Notes under the pieces: model-generated
Told to the model about the DNA's origin: nothing
The model's input: the letters and a program-made list of their open reading frames with translations, nothing else
Databases searched by the model: none
Part shown: positions 43,307 through 53,320 of the stretch, piece by piece
Layout of the letters: every line of letters begins with the position of its first letter
Position numbering within the stretch: the first letter of the stretch is position 1
Made by a program: the position numbers and the translations under genes
Source of the DNA: an uncultured bacterium
GTDB taxonomy: Bacteria > Hydrogenedentota > Hydrogenedentia > Hydrogenedentales > CAILVY01
Length of the DNA: 64,000 bases
Direction of reading: 5' to 3'
Assembly: GCA_937951485.1 (NCBI GenBank)
Contig: CALEDJ010000045.1
Location: forward strand, 62,001-126,000

Positions 43307-44566
43307 ATGTTTGTTGATCGCGTTCGCATAAGGACGATCGGCGGCGCCGGCGGCAACGGGTGTTGCAGTTTTCGACGCGAAAAATACGTCCCCCGGGGCG
43401 GACCCGACGGGGGCGACGGCGGCAATGGCGGCGACATTTATATTGTCGCCGTTTCGCATGTGCATTCCCTCGTTGACCTTCGTTTTCACTTCCGATGGCA
43501 GGGCAAGCGCGGCGTGCACGGGCGCGGCAGCGACCAGCACGGCAAGACAGGCGCGGACACAATCATCGAAGTCCCCTGCGGCACGGTCGTCAAAGACCCG
43601 GAAAGCGGCGAAACGATCTGCGATCTCGTGGATCCGGGACAGCGGTTTCTCGCCGCGCGCGGCGGACGGGGCGGGCGCGGCAATGCGCGATTCGCAAGCG
43701 CGGAAAACCGCGTGCCCCGCTTCGCGGAGAAGGGCGAACCGGGCGAAGACCGCGAATACCTGCTCGAACTCAAGACCATCGCCGACGTGGGCATTGTCGG
43801 TATGCCCAACGCCGGGAAATCCACCCTGCTCGCGGCGGCCACCGCCGCCACGCCGAAAATCGCGGACTATCCCTTCACCACCCTCTCCCCGAATCTCGGC
43901 GTCGCCTTTCTGGACACCGAGCGCACGCTGGTCATTGCCGACATCCCCGGCATCATCGAGGGCGCGGCGCAGGGCAAGGGACTGGGCCACGATTTCCTGC
44001 GCCACATCGAACGCACCCGCGTGTTGTTGTTCCTCATTGACCTTGGCGACGCCGACCCGGAAGCCACCCTGGCTGTGCTCGAAAAGGAACTGGCGGAATA
44101 CAGCCCGGTATTCGCCGACCGCCCCCGTGTCATTGCATTCAACAAGATGGATATTACCGAGAATCGCGAACGTCTGGGCGCGCTGCGCGCGGCCTTTCCC
44201 GACGCGTACGGCATCTCCGCCGCCACCGGCGAGGGGGTCCCGCGGCTGCTCGAAACGCTCTGGAAATCCGTCGCAGAGTCACGCGAAGCCGATGCCATTG
44301 TCATCCCCGCCGCTACCACGGAAGAGCGCGAATACGCCTACGATGTGCCGTTCCGCATAACGCCCGTGTCCGGCGGATTCCGCGTCGAGGGCGACCGCGT
44401 CGTGCGCGCCGTGCGCATGTGCGATCTCGACAACCCCGAAGCGCTGCGCCACCTGCAGCAGACCTTCCGCAAAACGGGACTCTTCAACGCGCTCAAGCGC
44501 CTCGGCGCGCAGCGCGGCGACAGCATCTTTATCGGCGACACCGAACTCGAATACACCCCCGACTGA
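43307..44566 (+). CDS. obg: GTPase Obg/CgtA
   Basis: 419 residues. The glycine-rich Obg fold comes first (residues 1-155, VRTIGGAGGNG, GPDGGDGGNGG-type repeats, ARGGRGGRGN). The G domain follows, with G1 GMPNAGKST, G2 Thr in YPFTTL, G3 DIPG, and G4 FNKMD. The OCT domain ends the protein (about 340-419). It is an essential ribosome-associated GTPase. The start at 43307 has no strong ribosome binding site, and it is 24 bp after rpmA, so coupling is likely. Confidence 0.97.
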   Translation: MFVDRVRIRTIGGAGGNGCCSFRREKYVPRGGPDGGDGGNGGDIYIVAVSHVHSLVDLRFHFRWQGKRGVHGRGSDQHGKTGADTIIEVPCGTVVKDPESGETICDLVDPGQRFLAARGGRGGRGNARFASAENRVPRFAEKGEPGEDREYLLELKTIADVGIVGMPNAGKSTLLAAATAATPKIADYPFTTLSPNLGVAFLDTERTLVIADIPGIIEGAAQGKGLGHDFLRHIERTRVLLFLIDLGDADPEATLAVLEKELAEYSPVFADRPRVIAFNKMDITENRERLGALRAAFPDAYGISAATGEGVPRLLETLWKSVAESREADAIVIPAATTEEREYAYDVPFRITPVSGGFRVEGDRVVRAVRMCDLDNPEALRHLQQTFRKTGLFNALKRLGAQRGDSIFIGDTELEYTPD

Positions 44567-44723
44567 GAAGCGGAGTGGAAAAATCGGCCCCGTGGGGCCT
44601 ATGATCTTGATGGCGGTTCCGTGATTCATGCGCGAAAGAGGGCGTTTTCGCTTTTTTGATGCGTTGAAAAACAGCAGTGCTCTCCGCGTATTATCCAATC
44701 ACCAGAAAGAGTGGTGGCATTTC

Positions 44724-45851
44724 ATGCGATTTGATCCGGACAAATTGGGTACGTTGGTCATCAAAATCGGCACCAATCTCCTCAGCGGTCCGCGCGCATT
44801 TGATGGCCGTGTCATGGAAGAGATGGTAAAGGAAATCTGTACGCTCAAGCGCAACCACAACTTGAATCTGTTGGTGGTGAGTTCAGGCGCGGTCGGCTGC
44901 GGCATGCGAACGCTGGGGTTGGACAAGCGGCCCGCGGCCCTGCCGATGAAACAGGCCGTCGCGGCCGTCGGACAGGCCACGCTGATGCACTACTACGAAA
45001 CCCTTTTCAAGACCTATGGGGAGGGATTGACCACCGCGCAGGTGCTGTTGACGCTGGCGGACCTGGACGGGCGCAACACCTATCTCAACGTGCGCAATAC
45101 ACTTAATGCTCTTTTTGCGTTGAAGAAGGTGGTTCCCATTCTCAACGAAAATGATTCCACGGCGGTCGAGGAACTGCGTTTCAGCGACAATGACACGTTG
45201 GCGGCGCGCATCGCCGCAAAAATAAACGCGGGGCTGCTCATCATTCTCAGCGACGTGGACGGCCTCTACGACCACAATCCGGCGCAGTGCGAACACGCCC
45301 GCCTCATCCCGCATGTCGAAAAGATTACCCCGGAACTGCTGCAATGCGCGGGCGACGCGGGCAGCGTCGCGGCCACGGGGGGCATGCGCACCAAACTGGA
45401 AGCGGCCAAGATGGCGTGTATGGCGGGCGTGCCCGTGGTCATCGCCAACGGCCACCACCCGAAGATCATCCACGGCGTGCTGGACGGCAGCGCGCCCTGC
45501 ACCACCTTCGCGCCGTCGCGCGGCGGCATGTCGCACCGTAAACGATGGATTGCCTTCGGCCGCACAACCCACGGCGCGCTGCAGGTGGACGAAGGCGCGC
45601 GCAACGCCCTGGTCAATCAGGGCAAAAGCCTGCTGGCGGCGGGCGTGGTCGCCGTCGAAGGCGATTTCAAAGCCGGCGATGCGGTCCGAATCAAGGACCT
45701 GGCGAACAACGACATCGCCCGAGGGCTGGTCAACTATTCCAGCGATGAGGTCCGCAGGATTCAAGGACGCAAAAGCAGCGAGATCACCGCAGTCCTCGGT
45801 CACAAGGATTTCGACGAGGTCATCCACCGCGACAACATGGTGCTGCTTTAA
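44724..45851 (+). CDS. proB: glutamate 5-kinase
   Basis: 375 residues from ATG 44724; the frame extends 96 bp upstream without support. The amino-acid kinase domain is present (LVIKIGTNLLSG, VSSGAVGCGMRTLG, PILNENDSTAVEEL, LSDVDGLYDHNP, GGMRTKLEAA) with a C-terminal PUA domain (about 285-375, SGDEVRRIQGRKSSEI-like). It makes glutamyl 5-phosphate for proline synthesis. The obg-proB pairing is common in bacteria; proA is not within the window. Confidence 0.96.
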   Translation: MRFDPDKLGTLVIKIGTNLLSGPRAFDGRVMEEMVKEICTLKRNHNLNLLVVSSGAVGCGMRTLGLDKRPAALPMKQAVAAVGQATLMHYYETLFKTYGEGLTTAQVLLTLADLDGRNTYLNVRNTLNALFALKKVVPILNENDSTAVEELRFSDNDTLAARIAAKINAGLLIILSDVDGLYDHNPAQCEHARLIPHVEKITPELLQCAGDAGSVAATGGMRTKLEAAKMACMAGVPVVIANGHHPKIIHGVLDGSAPCTTFAPSRGGMSHRKRWIAFGRTTHGALQVDEGARNALVNQGKSLLAAGVVAVEGDFKAGDAVRIKDLANNDIARGLVNYSSDEVRRIQGRKSSEITAVLGHKDFDEVIHRDNMVLL

Positions 45852-46001
45852 GTTCCCGGTCATATGGACTGCATCGGCGTCGCCAGCGGGTCATGGGTAC
45901 TTGCGCGCATCGCAATACCGGCATCTTCTGAAGTCGCCCCAAAAATAGTCTGCGATTTGAAATGGCGGCTCGTCGGGCCCCGTGGTTGATGCAACGGGCG
46001 A

Positions 46002-48848
46002 TTATTCCGGACTGAGGGCGGCGCGCCAGCCGTCCAGCGGCCCGCCGTCGGGCGTGCGCAAGCGCGCGCAGGCCGACCACTCGCCCGCGCCCTGCGTAAT
46101 TTTCAACAGCAGGGTGTTCCATCCGGCGGGCAGGCGCACCGCAACCTTGTCTTCATTGGGCGTGCAGCCCCTCGTGACGTTGTTCGCGTGCACGACTTCG
46201 CCGTTCAGCCACACCTTGATGCCGTCGTCACTGCCCAGTTCCAGCACGGCGTCGCGCGCGGTGTCCGACCACACGAAACTGCGCAAATAGGCCGCGCGGT
46301 CGTTGCCGCCGTAGAACTTGTCCAGTTCTATCAGGAACGGGCGGTCCACGTTGGTTCCCGGCGGGATGACCTGCCAGGAGACGGGCGCGTCGGCCTGCTC
46401 CGGCGGAAACGGTATGTCGAACAAGTCGGTGTGCGACACGCCTTCGGCGGCATACGGCCCGGCGGCCATCCATGCGGTGATGAATTGAACGAATCTGGCG
46501 ATCTGCGCGAGGATTTTCTCCGCCTCTCCTCTCACAAAATCGCTGTCGGTCGCGTTCATGATTTGCGTCAGCGCCGCTTTGGTTTCCTGCGGATAAACGC
46601 CGCTGACATTGGCCGCGATTTTCACCACTGCCACCTCCGCTTCGGCCTTCAGTTCGGCGTCCTCCAGATGCGCGGCGGCCATGCGCAGCGCGGCGATGTT
46701 GGCGGTGTTCGCCAGTGCGCCGAGCACCATTTTTTTCTGGTCGGCGTTTGCGGCCAGTAGCATGGCCTCCTGATAGCGGCGGGCGGCGTCTTCGGCGGGG
46801 CATGCGCCCGGCAGGCCGACCAGCCGCACATAGCCGCCCAGCGCGAGCGCGCCCTGCGACGTGCCGGCGGCGGCGCGCGCCACATCTCCCAGGGTTTCCA
46901 TCGGCGCCGGATTGGGCCAGTCCGACAAGGCGCGGAGGGCCGTATTGCGCAGGGAGTCGGTCGGGTCCTCCAAGGCCGCATAGAGGATGGGCAGCGCGGC
47001 ATCGGCGCGGGTGGCGCCCAAGCCGCCCAGTGCGGCTTCCTTTTCCGCGACGTTTCCTGCCAAGGTCAGGGCCCGCTGGTAATGCGCCACGGTTTCCGCG
47101 ATGGGTCGCTCCGGGTTCAGCCCGATCATGCGGATATAGCCGCGAAGCGCGGCCGCGCCTTCCGGCGCGTCCCGATGCTTCTCCGCGATGTATGCCAGAT
47201 CGCTCATCGGCGCGTCATTCGGCCAGACGCCCAGCGATTCAATCACCGCCATATTCAGCGCCGGGTCGTCCGCTGCGAGCGCTTCGCGCAGCGCGGGCAG
47301 CCCTGCCTCGGAGCCTATGCGGCCCAGCGCGACCAGGAGGCGCGCCTTGACGGGCGCGTCCTTCTCGGCTTGTATCGCTTTGAGCACGGCGGCGGGCCGG
47401 GCGCTTTCATCCGGAATTTTCGCCGCGATGACGGCGATGCTCTCCTGAATTTGTTCAACGGCATCCGAGTCCGCTGTCCGGATCAGTATGGAAACAAGGC
47501 CGGGCAGGATTTCGGGCGTTGCGACAGCGCGCAGCGCGTCATGCGCTTCTGCGCGCACTCCGGCATCATCGTCTTGCGCACAGTTCAGCAGGACCTTTGC
47601 GGCCCCGGCATGGCCGCGCGCGCCGGCGGCGCGGAGCAGTTCCTTTTTCACCGGCGTGTCGGCCCTGGGAATCGCGTTCACAATCGCCGCGTCCGCCTTT
47701 TTGCCGCGCAGCCGCGCCAGGCTTTCGCGCGCAGTGCGCGCTTCTGCGCCTTCTGCGGTTGCCGCGCGTTTGGCCAGCGTCGGCACGGCGTCCGCGTCGC
47801 CGACCGTTGCGAGGGCGCGGATCGCCGCGAGCCGCACGGCTGGGTCGGCGCTGTCCGCCGCTGCGATCAGATGCTGTTCCGCCGCGCCGGAACCACGGTC
47901 AGCGAGGGCGGCGATCAGTTTGACCTGTACGGAGGTCTCCAGGCTTGCAAGTTTCGCGGCGATATTCTCAACGGCCTTGTCCGATGCGACATTTCTGACG
48001 GCCACCGCTGCGACGGCCTGCATGGCCGGGTCGTCACTCCGGAGCGTGTCCGTGATGATGTCGCCCGCACGCGCACCGCGCGCGGATGCGATACGCCCGC
48101 GCAGGGCGGCGGCGCGAATGGCGGGGGGGGCCCCGGGGTCGTCCAATTGCTCATAAAGTGCGGCGGCTTTTCGGCGCTTGTTTTGCGCCATGAAATGATC
48201 GGCGCATTGGAGACAGGCATCGGCGGCGGCCAGGCGCAGGTCGCCGCGCGCCTGTGCGCGAATCCTGCGGAGGGCCGCGGCGGCATCATCGCCACCGATG
48301 CGCCCGAGGGCGGCGACAGCCGCCAATGATTCTTCGTCCGCCGCATCGCCGACCAGTTCTTCCAGAACGGGGACGGCGCGCGCGTCGCCGCGCTCGCCCA
48401 GTGTGCCGATGACGCCGATACGGTGCGACCCCGTCAATGCGGGCAGGGCGTCGAGCAGGGTTTGCGTGGCGGCGGCGCCGGGGATGCGCTGCAGGGCCAG
48501 GCGCGCCATGTCCGACGTGGCCGGCGTCACCAGCATCTTTCCGAGCACCGGCAGCGACGCCGTACCGCCGATTTCACCCAGTTTCATGCAGGCGTATTGT
48601 TTCGCGGGCAGGGTGGCGTCCGATTGCAGCAGCGCAAGGAGCCGCCCCTCCAAGTCTCCGAGCGGGGCGCGCGCGCCCAATGCGTCGCGAATGACGGCGT
48701 CCATCGCCATCTGCGCTTCGAGGCTGTCGCCATACTCATAGGCGGCAATTTCCCGCAGCAGCGCGTCCACATCGGCGGATGCCGTTACTGTTGTGGTGAC
48801 GGCCAACAACGCCAGAGTGGCTGCCATCAGGTTTTTCCATGCATTCAT
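46002..48848 (-). CDS. exported HEAT-repeat protein with C-terminal beta-sandwich domain
   Basis: 948 residues from ATG 48848, where GAAGGATA precedes it; an upstream start at 48896 is less likely. A signal peptide is followed by ~20 HEAT/PBS-lyase-like helical repeats (e.g. AVPVLEELVGDAADEESLAAV, then ALGRIGG) up to about residue 775, forming a curved binding scaffold. The last ~170 residues carry a motif common in planctomycete-like exported proteins: GSDDGIKVWLNGEVVHANN, then NTLLLKITQGAGEW. I expect a secreted or periplasmic scaffold that docks to glycans or proteins. It lies 48 bp downstream of the oxidoreductase gene and is probably co-transcribed with it. Confidence 0.85.
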   Translation of the reverse strand: MNAWKNLMAATLALLAVTTTVTASADVDALLREIAAYEYGDSLEAQMAMDAVIRDALGARAPLGDLEGRLLALLQSDATLPAKQYACMKLGEIGGTASLPVLGKMLVTPATSDMARLALQRIPGAAATQTLLDALPALTGSHRIGVIGTLGERGDARAVPVLEELVGDAADEESLAAVAALGRIGGDDAAAALRRIRAQARGDLRLAAADACLQCADHFMAQNKRRKAAALYEQLDDPGAPPAIRAAALRGRIASARGARAGDIITDTLRSDDPAMQAVAAVAVRNVASDKAVENIAAKLASLETSVQVKLIAALADRGSGAAEQHLIAAADSADPAVRLAAIRALATVGDADAVPTLAKRAATAEGAEARTARESLARLRGKKADAAIVNAIPRADTPVKKELLRAAGARGHAGAAKVLLNCAQDDDAGVRAEAHDALRAVATPEILPGLVSILIRTADSDAVEQIQESIAVIAAKIPDESARPAAVLKAIQAEKDAPVKARLLVALGRIGSEAGLPALREALAADDPALNMAVIESLGVWPNDAPMSDLAYIAEKHRDAPEGAAALRGYIRMIGLNPERPIAETVAHYQRALTLAGNVAEKEAALGGLGATRADAALPILYAALEDPTDSLRNTALRALSDWPNPAPMETLGDVARAAAGTSQGALALGGYVRLVGLPGACPAEDAARRYQEAMLLAANADQKKMVLGALANTANIAALRMAAAHLEDAELKAEAEVAVVKIAANVSGVYPQETKAALTQIMNATDSDFVRGEAEKILAQIARFVQFITAWMAAGPYAAEGVSHTDLFDIPFPPEQADAPVSWQVIPPGTNVDRPFLIELDKFYGGNDRAAYLRSFVWSDTARDAVLELGSDDGIKVWLNGEVVHANNVTRGCTPNEDKVAVRLPAGWNTLLLKITQGAGEWSACARLRTPDGGPLDGWRAALSPE

Positions 48849-48896
48849 AACCGTATCCTTCATATGCATCGGCGGTGCGCCGGTTGATGTCTTCAA

Positions 48897-50198
48897 TCAC
48901 AGATGCCAGGGGCTGCGCATGGCGCGGGAAAGCAGTCGGTCCGCTTCCGGGTCATTGACGAAGCGCTCTTTTTTCGGGTCCCAGCGCACCTTGCGCTCCA
49001 GTTTCATGGCGATCATGCCGAGATGGCCGACCATGACGGAGTGGTGGGCGACTTCCGCCGGCGTGATCGTTTCCGCGCGCGTGCGCACGCAGTCCAGGAA
49101 ATTGCCGATGTGGTGGCTGCTCTCATAGAGGTGGATTTCGTTCGGGCCGATGACGCTGTCGAGCAGCGACTTGGGATGCGCGTCAATCCGGCCGCGCGTC
49201 ACATAGACCCAGCCTTCCGAACCCACGAAGCGCGCGCCCCCTGGATTCTTCGAACTCACATGCATCGTGAAACCTTCGGCATACTTGCAGGTGAATTCAT
49301 AGTCCGGCGGCGCGTCGAAGATGCCGTCTTCCGCCGTCGGCCATACGGCCTTGCCCTCGATTTCCACCGGCGCGCTGCGCTCGGTGTTCATTCCCCAGTG
49401 CGCGATGTCAATGTGGTGGCCGGCCCAGTCGGTGAGTTGGCCGCCCGCATAATCCATAATCCACCGGAAATTCCAATGGCACCGCGCCGGGCAGTAGGGT
49501 TTCCAGGGGGCGGGCCCCAGCCACATGTCGTAATCGAAATCCGGCGGCGGCGCTTCGGGCTTTGTGCCGCCCTCGTGGATGCTGTTGCCCGAAGGCAGCC
49601 CCACTTTGACCAGTTTCACCTCGCCGATGCGGCCGTTGCGCACCAGTTCGCAGGCGAAACGGAAATGCTGCTGCGAACGCTGCCAACTCCCCGTTTGCCA
49701 GATGCGGCCATATCTCGCGACCGCGTCGCAAATCGCGCGGCCTTCCGAGATATTGTAGGCGAGCGGTTTTTCGCCGTAGATGTCCTTGCCCGCGCGCGCG
49801 GCCATGATCGCCGGAATGGCGTGCCAGTGGTCGGGCAGCGCCAGCGACACGGCGTCAATGTCCGCGCGGGCGATCACCTCGCGAAAATCGCGATACGTTG
49901 CGCAGTCCTTGTTTTCGTAGCGGTCGTTCACCTTGTCGCGTGCGCGGTTGAGGTGCTTTTCGTCCACATCGCACACGGCCACCACCTGCGCGTCATGACG
50001 CCCCAGAAAGCCTTCCATGTTCGCCGTTCCCATGCCGCCCATGCCGATACAGCCGATCGTGATCCGATTGCTCGGCGCGGTCGCGCCGTTCAGGCCCAGG
50101 GCGGAGCCGGGGATGATGTACGGAAACGCCGCGGCGACAGCCGCAGCCCCTCCCGCCCGTTTCAGAAATTGCCGCCGTGTTACTGTTTTTCCACGCAT
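48897..50198 (-). CDS. Tat-exported Gfo/Idh/MocA-family oxidoreductase
   Basis: 433 residues from ATG 50198, with GGGAGA 7 bp upstream; earlier Met codons are not supported. A twin-arginine signal (TRRQFLKRAGGAAAVAAAF) exports the folded enzyme with NAD(P). The N-terminal Rossmann fold (IGCIGMGGMGTANMEGFLG) and the KPLAYNISEGR-type active-site Lys (YGEKPLAYN) fit the family, and the C-terminal domain has IMDYAGGQLTDWAGHHIDI, a motif of the GH109-like exported subgroup. It probably oxidises or hydrolyses sugar derivatives. The HEAT-repeat gene follows at 48 bp. Confidence 0.92.
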   Translation of the reverse strand: MRGKTVTRRQFLKRAGGAAAVAAAFPYIIPGSALGLNGATAPSNRITIGCIGMGGMGTANMEGFLGRHDAQVVAVCDVDEKHLNRARDKVNDRYENKDCATYRDFREVIARADIDAVSLALPDHWHAIPAIMAARAGKDIYGEKPLAYNISEGRAICDAVARYGRIWQTGSWQRSQQHFRFACELVRNGRIGEVKLVKVGLPSGNSIHEGGTKPEAPPPDFDYDMWLGPAPWKPYCPARCHWNFRWIMDYAGGQLTDWAGHHIDIAHWGMNTERSAPVEIEGKAVWPTAEDGIFDAPPDYEFTCKYAEGFTMHVSSKNPGGARFVGSEGWVYVTRGRIDAHPKSLLDSVIGPNEIHLYESSHHIGNFLDCVRTRAETITPAEVAHHSVMVGHLGMIAMKLERKVRWDPKKERFVNDPEADRLLSRAMRSPWHL

Positions 50199-50364
50199 GC
50201 CGCGTTCTCCCATGTTCGGGTTGTGTGTTGAAGTGCGTGTGCCGCCTGTTGAGAGACACGGAACGATTATAAGACCTCGGGGATGCGCCGGCAAAGAAAT
50301 AAAGGAGGAGGACAACAAGGACAACCAGACTTGTCCATATTCGCTTTGAGGTATCGGTGTTTTC

Positions 50365-51303
50365 CTATCGGCGGCGGCGGGCGGCATGGGCGATGCCCAT
50401 GGCGTTGATCTCGATGTCTGTACCGAGCCAGGAGAGATCGAAATCAATATCCGATACATTGCACCAGCGCAAATGCGCTTCGGTCGCTTCCTGAACGCGG
50501 TTCCGGCAGAAGGCATCCAGCGTTTCCTCGGGCTGAAGCACGGCGTCGTGGAGAATGGCGGTCAGTTGGTCCAGGAAACGCAGCAGCATTTCCCCGGCCT
50601 GCTTCAAATTCGTGTGGATGCCGAAGTGCGGCAGGCAGGCGTGCTGCGCGCCGGTGGCGAGAATACGGTGGACGGTTTTCCGGGCCTCGTCCGGGTCGAA
50701 ATCGGGCGGCGCGCTGGTGGCCACATAAAACGGCGGGCCGGGCCGCACGCTTTCGTTCAATCCCAGACCGAACGCGTCGCCGGTGAAAATCGTTTTTTCG
50801 CGGGGGTCCAGAATGCACATGTGGTGGGTGGCGTGGCCGAGGGTGTGCATGAAGCGCAACTCGCGCGAGCCCCATTGCAGGGTCTCGTTGTCGGCGATGG
50901 AACGCACACGATCCGCCGGGACGGGTTTTATCTCGCCATACAATTCGGCGAAGGCCGCCGCGCCATAGACCGCGGTCGCGCCGGCAACGAGTCGCGCGGG
51001 GTCAATCAGGTGTCGCGCGGCCTTCGGGTGCGCCAGCGCCGTTGCGTTGGGGCAGGCCTCGAGCAGCGCCGCCGTGCCCCCGGCATGGTCCAGATGGACA
51101 TGGGTGATGATGGCGTATTCCACGTCTTCCGGGCGTCGGCCTGCCTTCGCCAGGGCGTCGAGCAGGTGCGGCAGGGCGCGCGCCGTGTTGTTGTCCACAA
51201 ACGCGGCGCGGTCTTCTTCCAGCAGCAGGTAGGCCGCCGCGCGCTGCGGCGCGGCATAATGACAATCCACCGCAATGACATTGGGTATGGGGTCAACCGA
51301 CAT
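50365..51303 (-). CDS. MBL-fold metallo-hydrolase
   Basis: 312 residues. The metallo-beta-lactamase signature is complete: ITHVHLDHAGG with His, His and Asp ligands, His in GHATHHM, Asp in FTGDAFG, and a late His in LPHFGIH. The family hydrolyses thioesters, lactones, phosphodiesters or glyoxalase-type substrates; the one here is unknown. The last ~60 residues are extra relative to a minimal MBL domain. It is on the same strand as the downstream oxidoreductase but separated by ~165 bp. Confidence 0.9.
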   Translation of the reverse strand: MSVDPIPNVIAVDCHYAAPQRAAAYLLLEEDRAAFVDNNTARALPHLLDALAKAGRRPEDVEYAIITHVHLDHAGGTAALLEACPNATALAHPKAARHLIDPARLVAGATAVYGAAAFAELYGEIKPVPADRVRSIADNETLQWGSRELRFMHTLGHATHHMCILDPREKTIFTGDAFGLGLNESVRPGPPFYVATSAPPDFDPDEARKTVHRILATGAQHACLPHFGIHTNLKQAGEMLLRFLDQLTAILHDAVLQPEETLDAFCRNRVQEATEAHLRWCNVSDIDFDLSWLGTDIEINAMGIAHAARRRR

Positions 51304-51611
51304 CTTCAGGTGTCCTTTCTCCGCACAGCGAAACGCAATGATGGAGGCATTCGCGAAATGGGCGTTCCGGTTCTCAGTTTCATCTGAAATCCCTGATATT
51401 TCGTGTTCTTATGCGCAAAGAGTCCATTTCACAAATGCCTCAATGATACAAAGCCACAAGGCTTCGGACAAATTCCCGGATTTTCAAGCGAACGGAGCAT
51501 TCGATATCTTCTGCAGCGACTGCTCTTATGGTTGTGCCGCGTATTGTCGTGATATGATCGCCCCACACGTATCAACCGCGAACGGATTGTTATTGCAGAA
51601 GGTTTGTTTGC
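51304..51611. other. 308-bp intergenic region carrying palindromic element copy 3
   Basis: No gene. Besides the element at 51344-51441, the remainder must carry the aroA promoter. Divergent genes flank it. Confidence 0.6.
51344..51441 (-). repeat. ~100-bp palindromic dispersed element, copy 3
   Basis: Starts GAGGCATTCGCGAAATGGGC and ends ACAAATGCCTC. Read on the minus strand it contains CATAAGAACACGAAATATC, exactly as in the copy at 19671, and ATTTCAGATGAAACTGAG, close to the copy at 30113. Confidence 0.85.
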
Positions 51612-52889
51612 ATGAAACTTGTGGTGGAAGGCGCGCCCTTGCGGGGCGCGGTGGAAATTCCCGGATCGAAATCGCACACGATCCGGGCGGTGGCGATTGC
51701 GGCGCTGGCGTCAGGCGAAAGTCTTATTGAACAACCATTGATCTCAGAGGATGCGTGGTCCGCCTTCCGGGCCTTCCGTGCTTTTGGCGCGGATATCCGG
51801 GACGAGGGCGCGGCCTGGCACATCAGGGGAACCGGCGGCCAACTTGCCGCACCGGACAATGTCATTGACGTGGCCAATTCAGGCACGACCATGCGGATTG
51901 CTCTGGGCAGCGCTACGCTGGTGCGCGAAGGCATCACCGTGCTCACCGGCGACGATCAGGTGCGCCGCCGTCCCTGCGGCCCGCTGGCCAAGGCGCTCAA
52001 CGACCTCGGCGCGCGCGTGCGCGCAACGCGCGGCGGCGGAACGCCGCCATTTGTGGTGGAAGGCGTGCTGCGCGGCGGCGAAACGACGATGGAGGCGGTC
52101 ACCAGCCAGTATGTGACCTCATTGCTGATCAACGCGCCGCTCGCCGAGGGCGACACGCATCTGTGCGTGCCGGCGCTGAACGAGAAGCCGTATGTGCAGA
52201 TGACGCTGGACTGGCTCGCGCGCCAGCAGATTCGCGTGGATTACGCGCCCGACCTCAGCGAATTCCATATTTACGGCAGCCAGCGATATTCGCCCGTGCG
52301 GCGGCGCATCCCCGGCGATTTTTCGTCCGCGACCTTCTTCCTTGCCGCAGGCGCCCTCTCCGACAATGATGTGATCTGCAAAGGGCTGGACTTAAGCGAC
52401 ACGCAGGGCGACAAAGCCGTGATCGACTACCTGCGCGCCATGGGCGCGAAGATCACCGTTTCCGATGATGGTATTCGCGTGCAGGCCGCGCCGCTGACGG
52501 GTTGTGAAATTGACTTGAACGCGACGCCCGACGCCCTGCCCATGATGGCCGTCACAGGCTGTTTCGCGCGCGGCGTCACGCGGCTGGTGAATGTGCCGCA
52601 GGCGCGCCTGAAGGAAACCGACCGGATCGCCGTCATGCGGATGGAATTGGAAAAACTCGGCGCGAAGATAGCCGAGTTGCCCGATGGCCTGGTGATTGAA
52701 GAAAGCGCCCTGCGCCCCGGCGAAGTGGACGGCCACGACGACCACCGGGTGGTCATGGCGCTCGCCATCGCGGGGTCCATGCTGCCCGGCGCCACCGTCA
52801 TCCACGGTTACGAAGCGGTGAACATCACTTTTCCCACGTTTGTAAAGGCATTTCAGGGACTGGGCGGCAGGGCGCGCATCATGGATTAG
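51612..52889 (+). CDS. aroA: 3-phosphoshikimate 1-carboxyvinyltransferase (EPSP synthase)
   Basis: 425 residues, AGAAGG upstream. Inside the two-domain inverse alpha/beta barrel fold are IPGSKSHTIRAVAIAALASG (PEP/S3P site), VANSGTTMRIALG, LKETDRIAVMRMELEKLGA, GHDDHRVVMALAIAG and late YEAVNITFPTF. It makes EPSP in the shikimate pathway. The following kinase/chorismate synthase fusion supplies the steps before and after it, so three shikimate activities lie within 3.5 kb. Confidence 0.97.
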   Translation: MKLVVEGAPLRGAVEIPGSKSHTIRAVAIAALASGESLIEQPLISEDAWSAFRAFRAFGADIRDEGAAWHIRGTGGQLAAPDNVIDVANSGTTMRIALGSATLVREGITVLTGDDQVRRRPCGPLAKALNDLGARVRATRGGGTPPFVVEGVLRGGETTMEAVTSQYVTSLLINAPLAEGDTHLCVPALNEKPYVQMTLDWLARQQIRVDYAPDLSEFHIYGSQRYSPVRRRIPGDFSSATFFLAAGALSDNDVICKGLDLSDTQGDKAVIDYLRAMGAKITVSDDGIRVQAAPLTGCEIDLNATPDALPMMAVTGCFARGVTRLVNVPQARLKETDRIAVMRMELEKLGAKIAELPDGLVIEESALRPGEVDGHDDHRVVMALAIAGSMLPGATVIHGYEAVNITFPTFVKAFQGLGGRARIMD

Positions 52890-53095
52890 ACACGGCGACC
52901 AGGGATGTTTTCCCTTGTCCTGACCTATTGCCGTTTGTCACTTTGCTCTGTCTGAGAGGTTGGGCTACAATGAAAACCACTCTCAGAAAGAGCGGATAAG
53001 AAAAGAGTTTTCCGGACTGTGCGTGTTCATTTCGAGGGTATTGGCGTCAAGCGCTGTCCCCTGTGAGCGGTCAGCCCGATGAAAGAAAAAGAACC

Positions 53096-53320
53096 ATGAC
53101 AACCTATCGGTTTGCGGCTGTAATTGAGAAGGATGAAGACGGTTGCCACGCCTTCTGTCCGGAACTGCAAGGATGCTGCCCGAGCGGCCGCACATTTGAA
53201 GAAGCGCGTCAAAACCTTATTGATGTTGTGCGCCTGCATGTAGAGGACCGCGTGGCCGACGGGGAAGAAGTCAGATCCGTCGAGAGTGTCAATCTGACCG
53301 GCCTGGAGATTGCCGCATGA
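53096..53320 (+). CDS. HicB-family antitoxin-like protein
   Basis: 74 residues, with only a weak ribosome binding site (GAAAGAAAAAG); start chosen at MTTYRF. TYRFAAVIEKDEDGCHAFCP, then ELQGCCPSGRTFEEARQNLI and DVVRLHVEDRVADGEE form the partially degraded RNase H-like HicB fold (Tyr, acidic DEDG, PELxGC and T-x-EEA blocks). It lacks a DNA-binding domain, which is usual for the short HicB type. Its stop overlaps the start of a truncated HicA (ATGA at 53317), preserving the operon spacing of a HicBA toxin-antitoxin pair. Confidence 0.85.
   Translation: MTTYRFAAVIEKDEDGCHAFCPELQGCCPSGRTFEEARQNLIDVVRLHVEDRVADGEEVRSVESVNLTGLEIAA

Noticed and set aside
48903..50231. Forward open frame of 442 codons opposite the Gfo/Idh/MocA gene
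   Set aside because: The sense gene has a Tat signal and a Rossmann fold; the forward frame is arginine/histidine-rich and without a domain.
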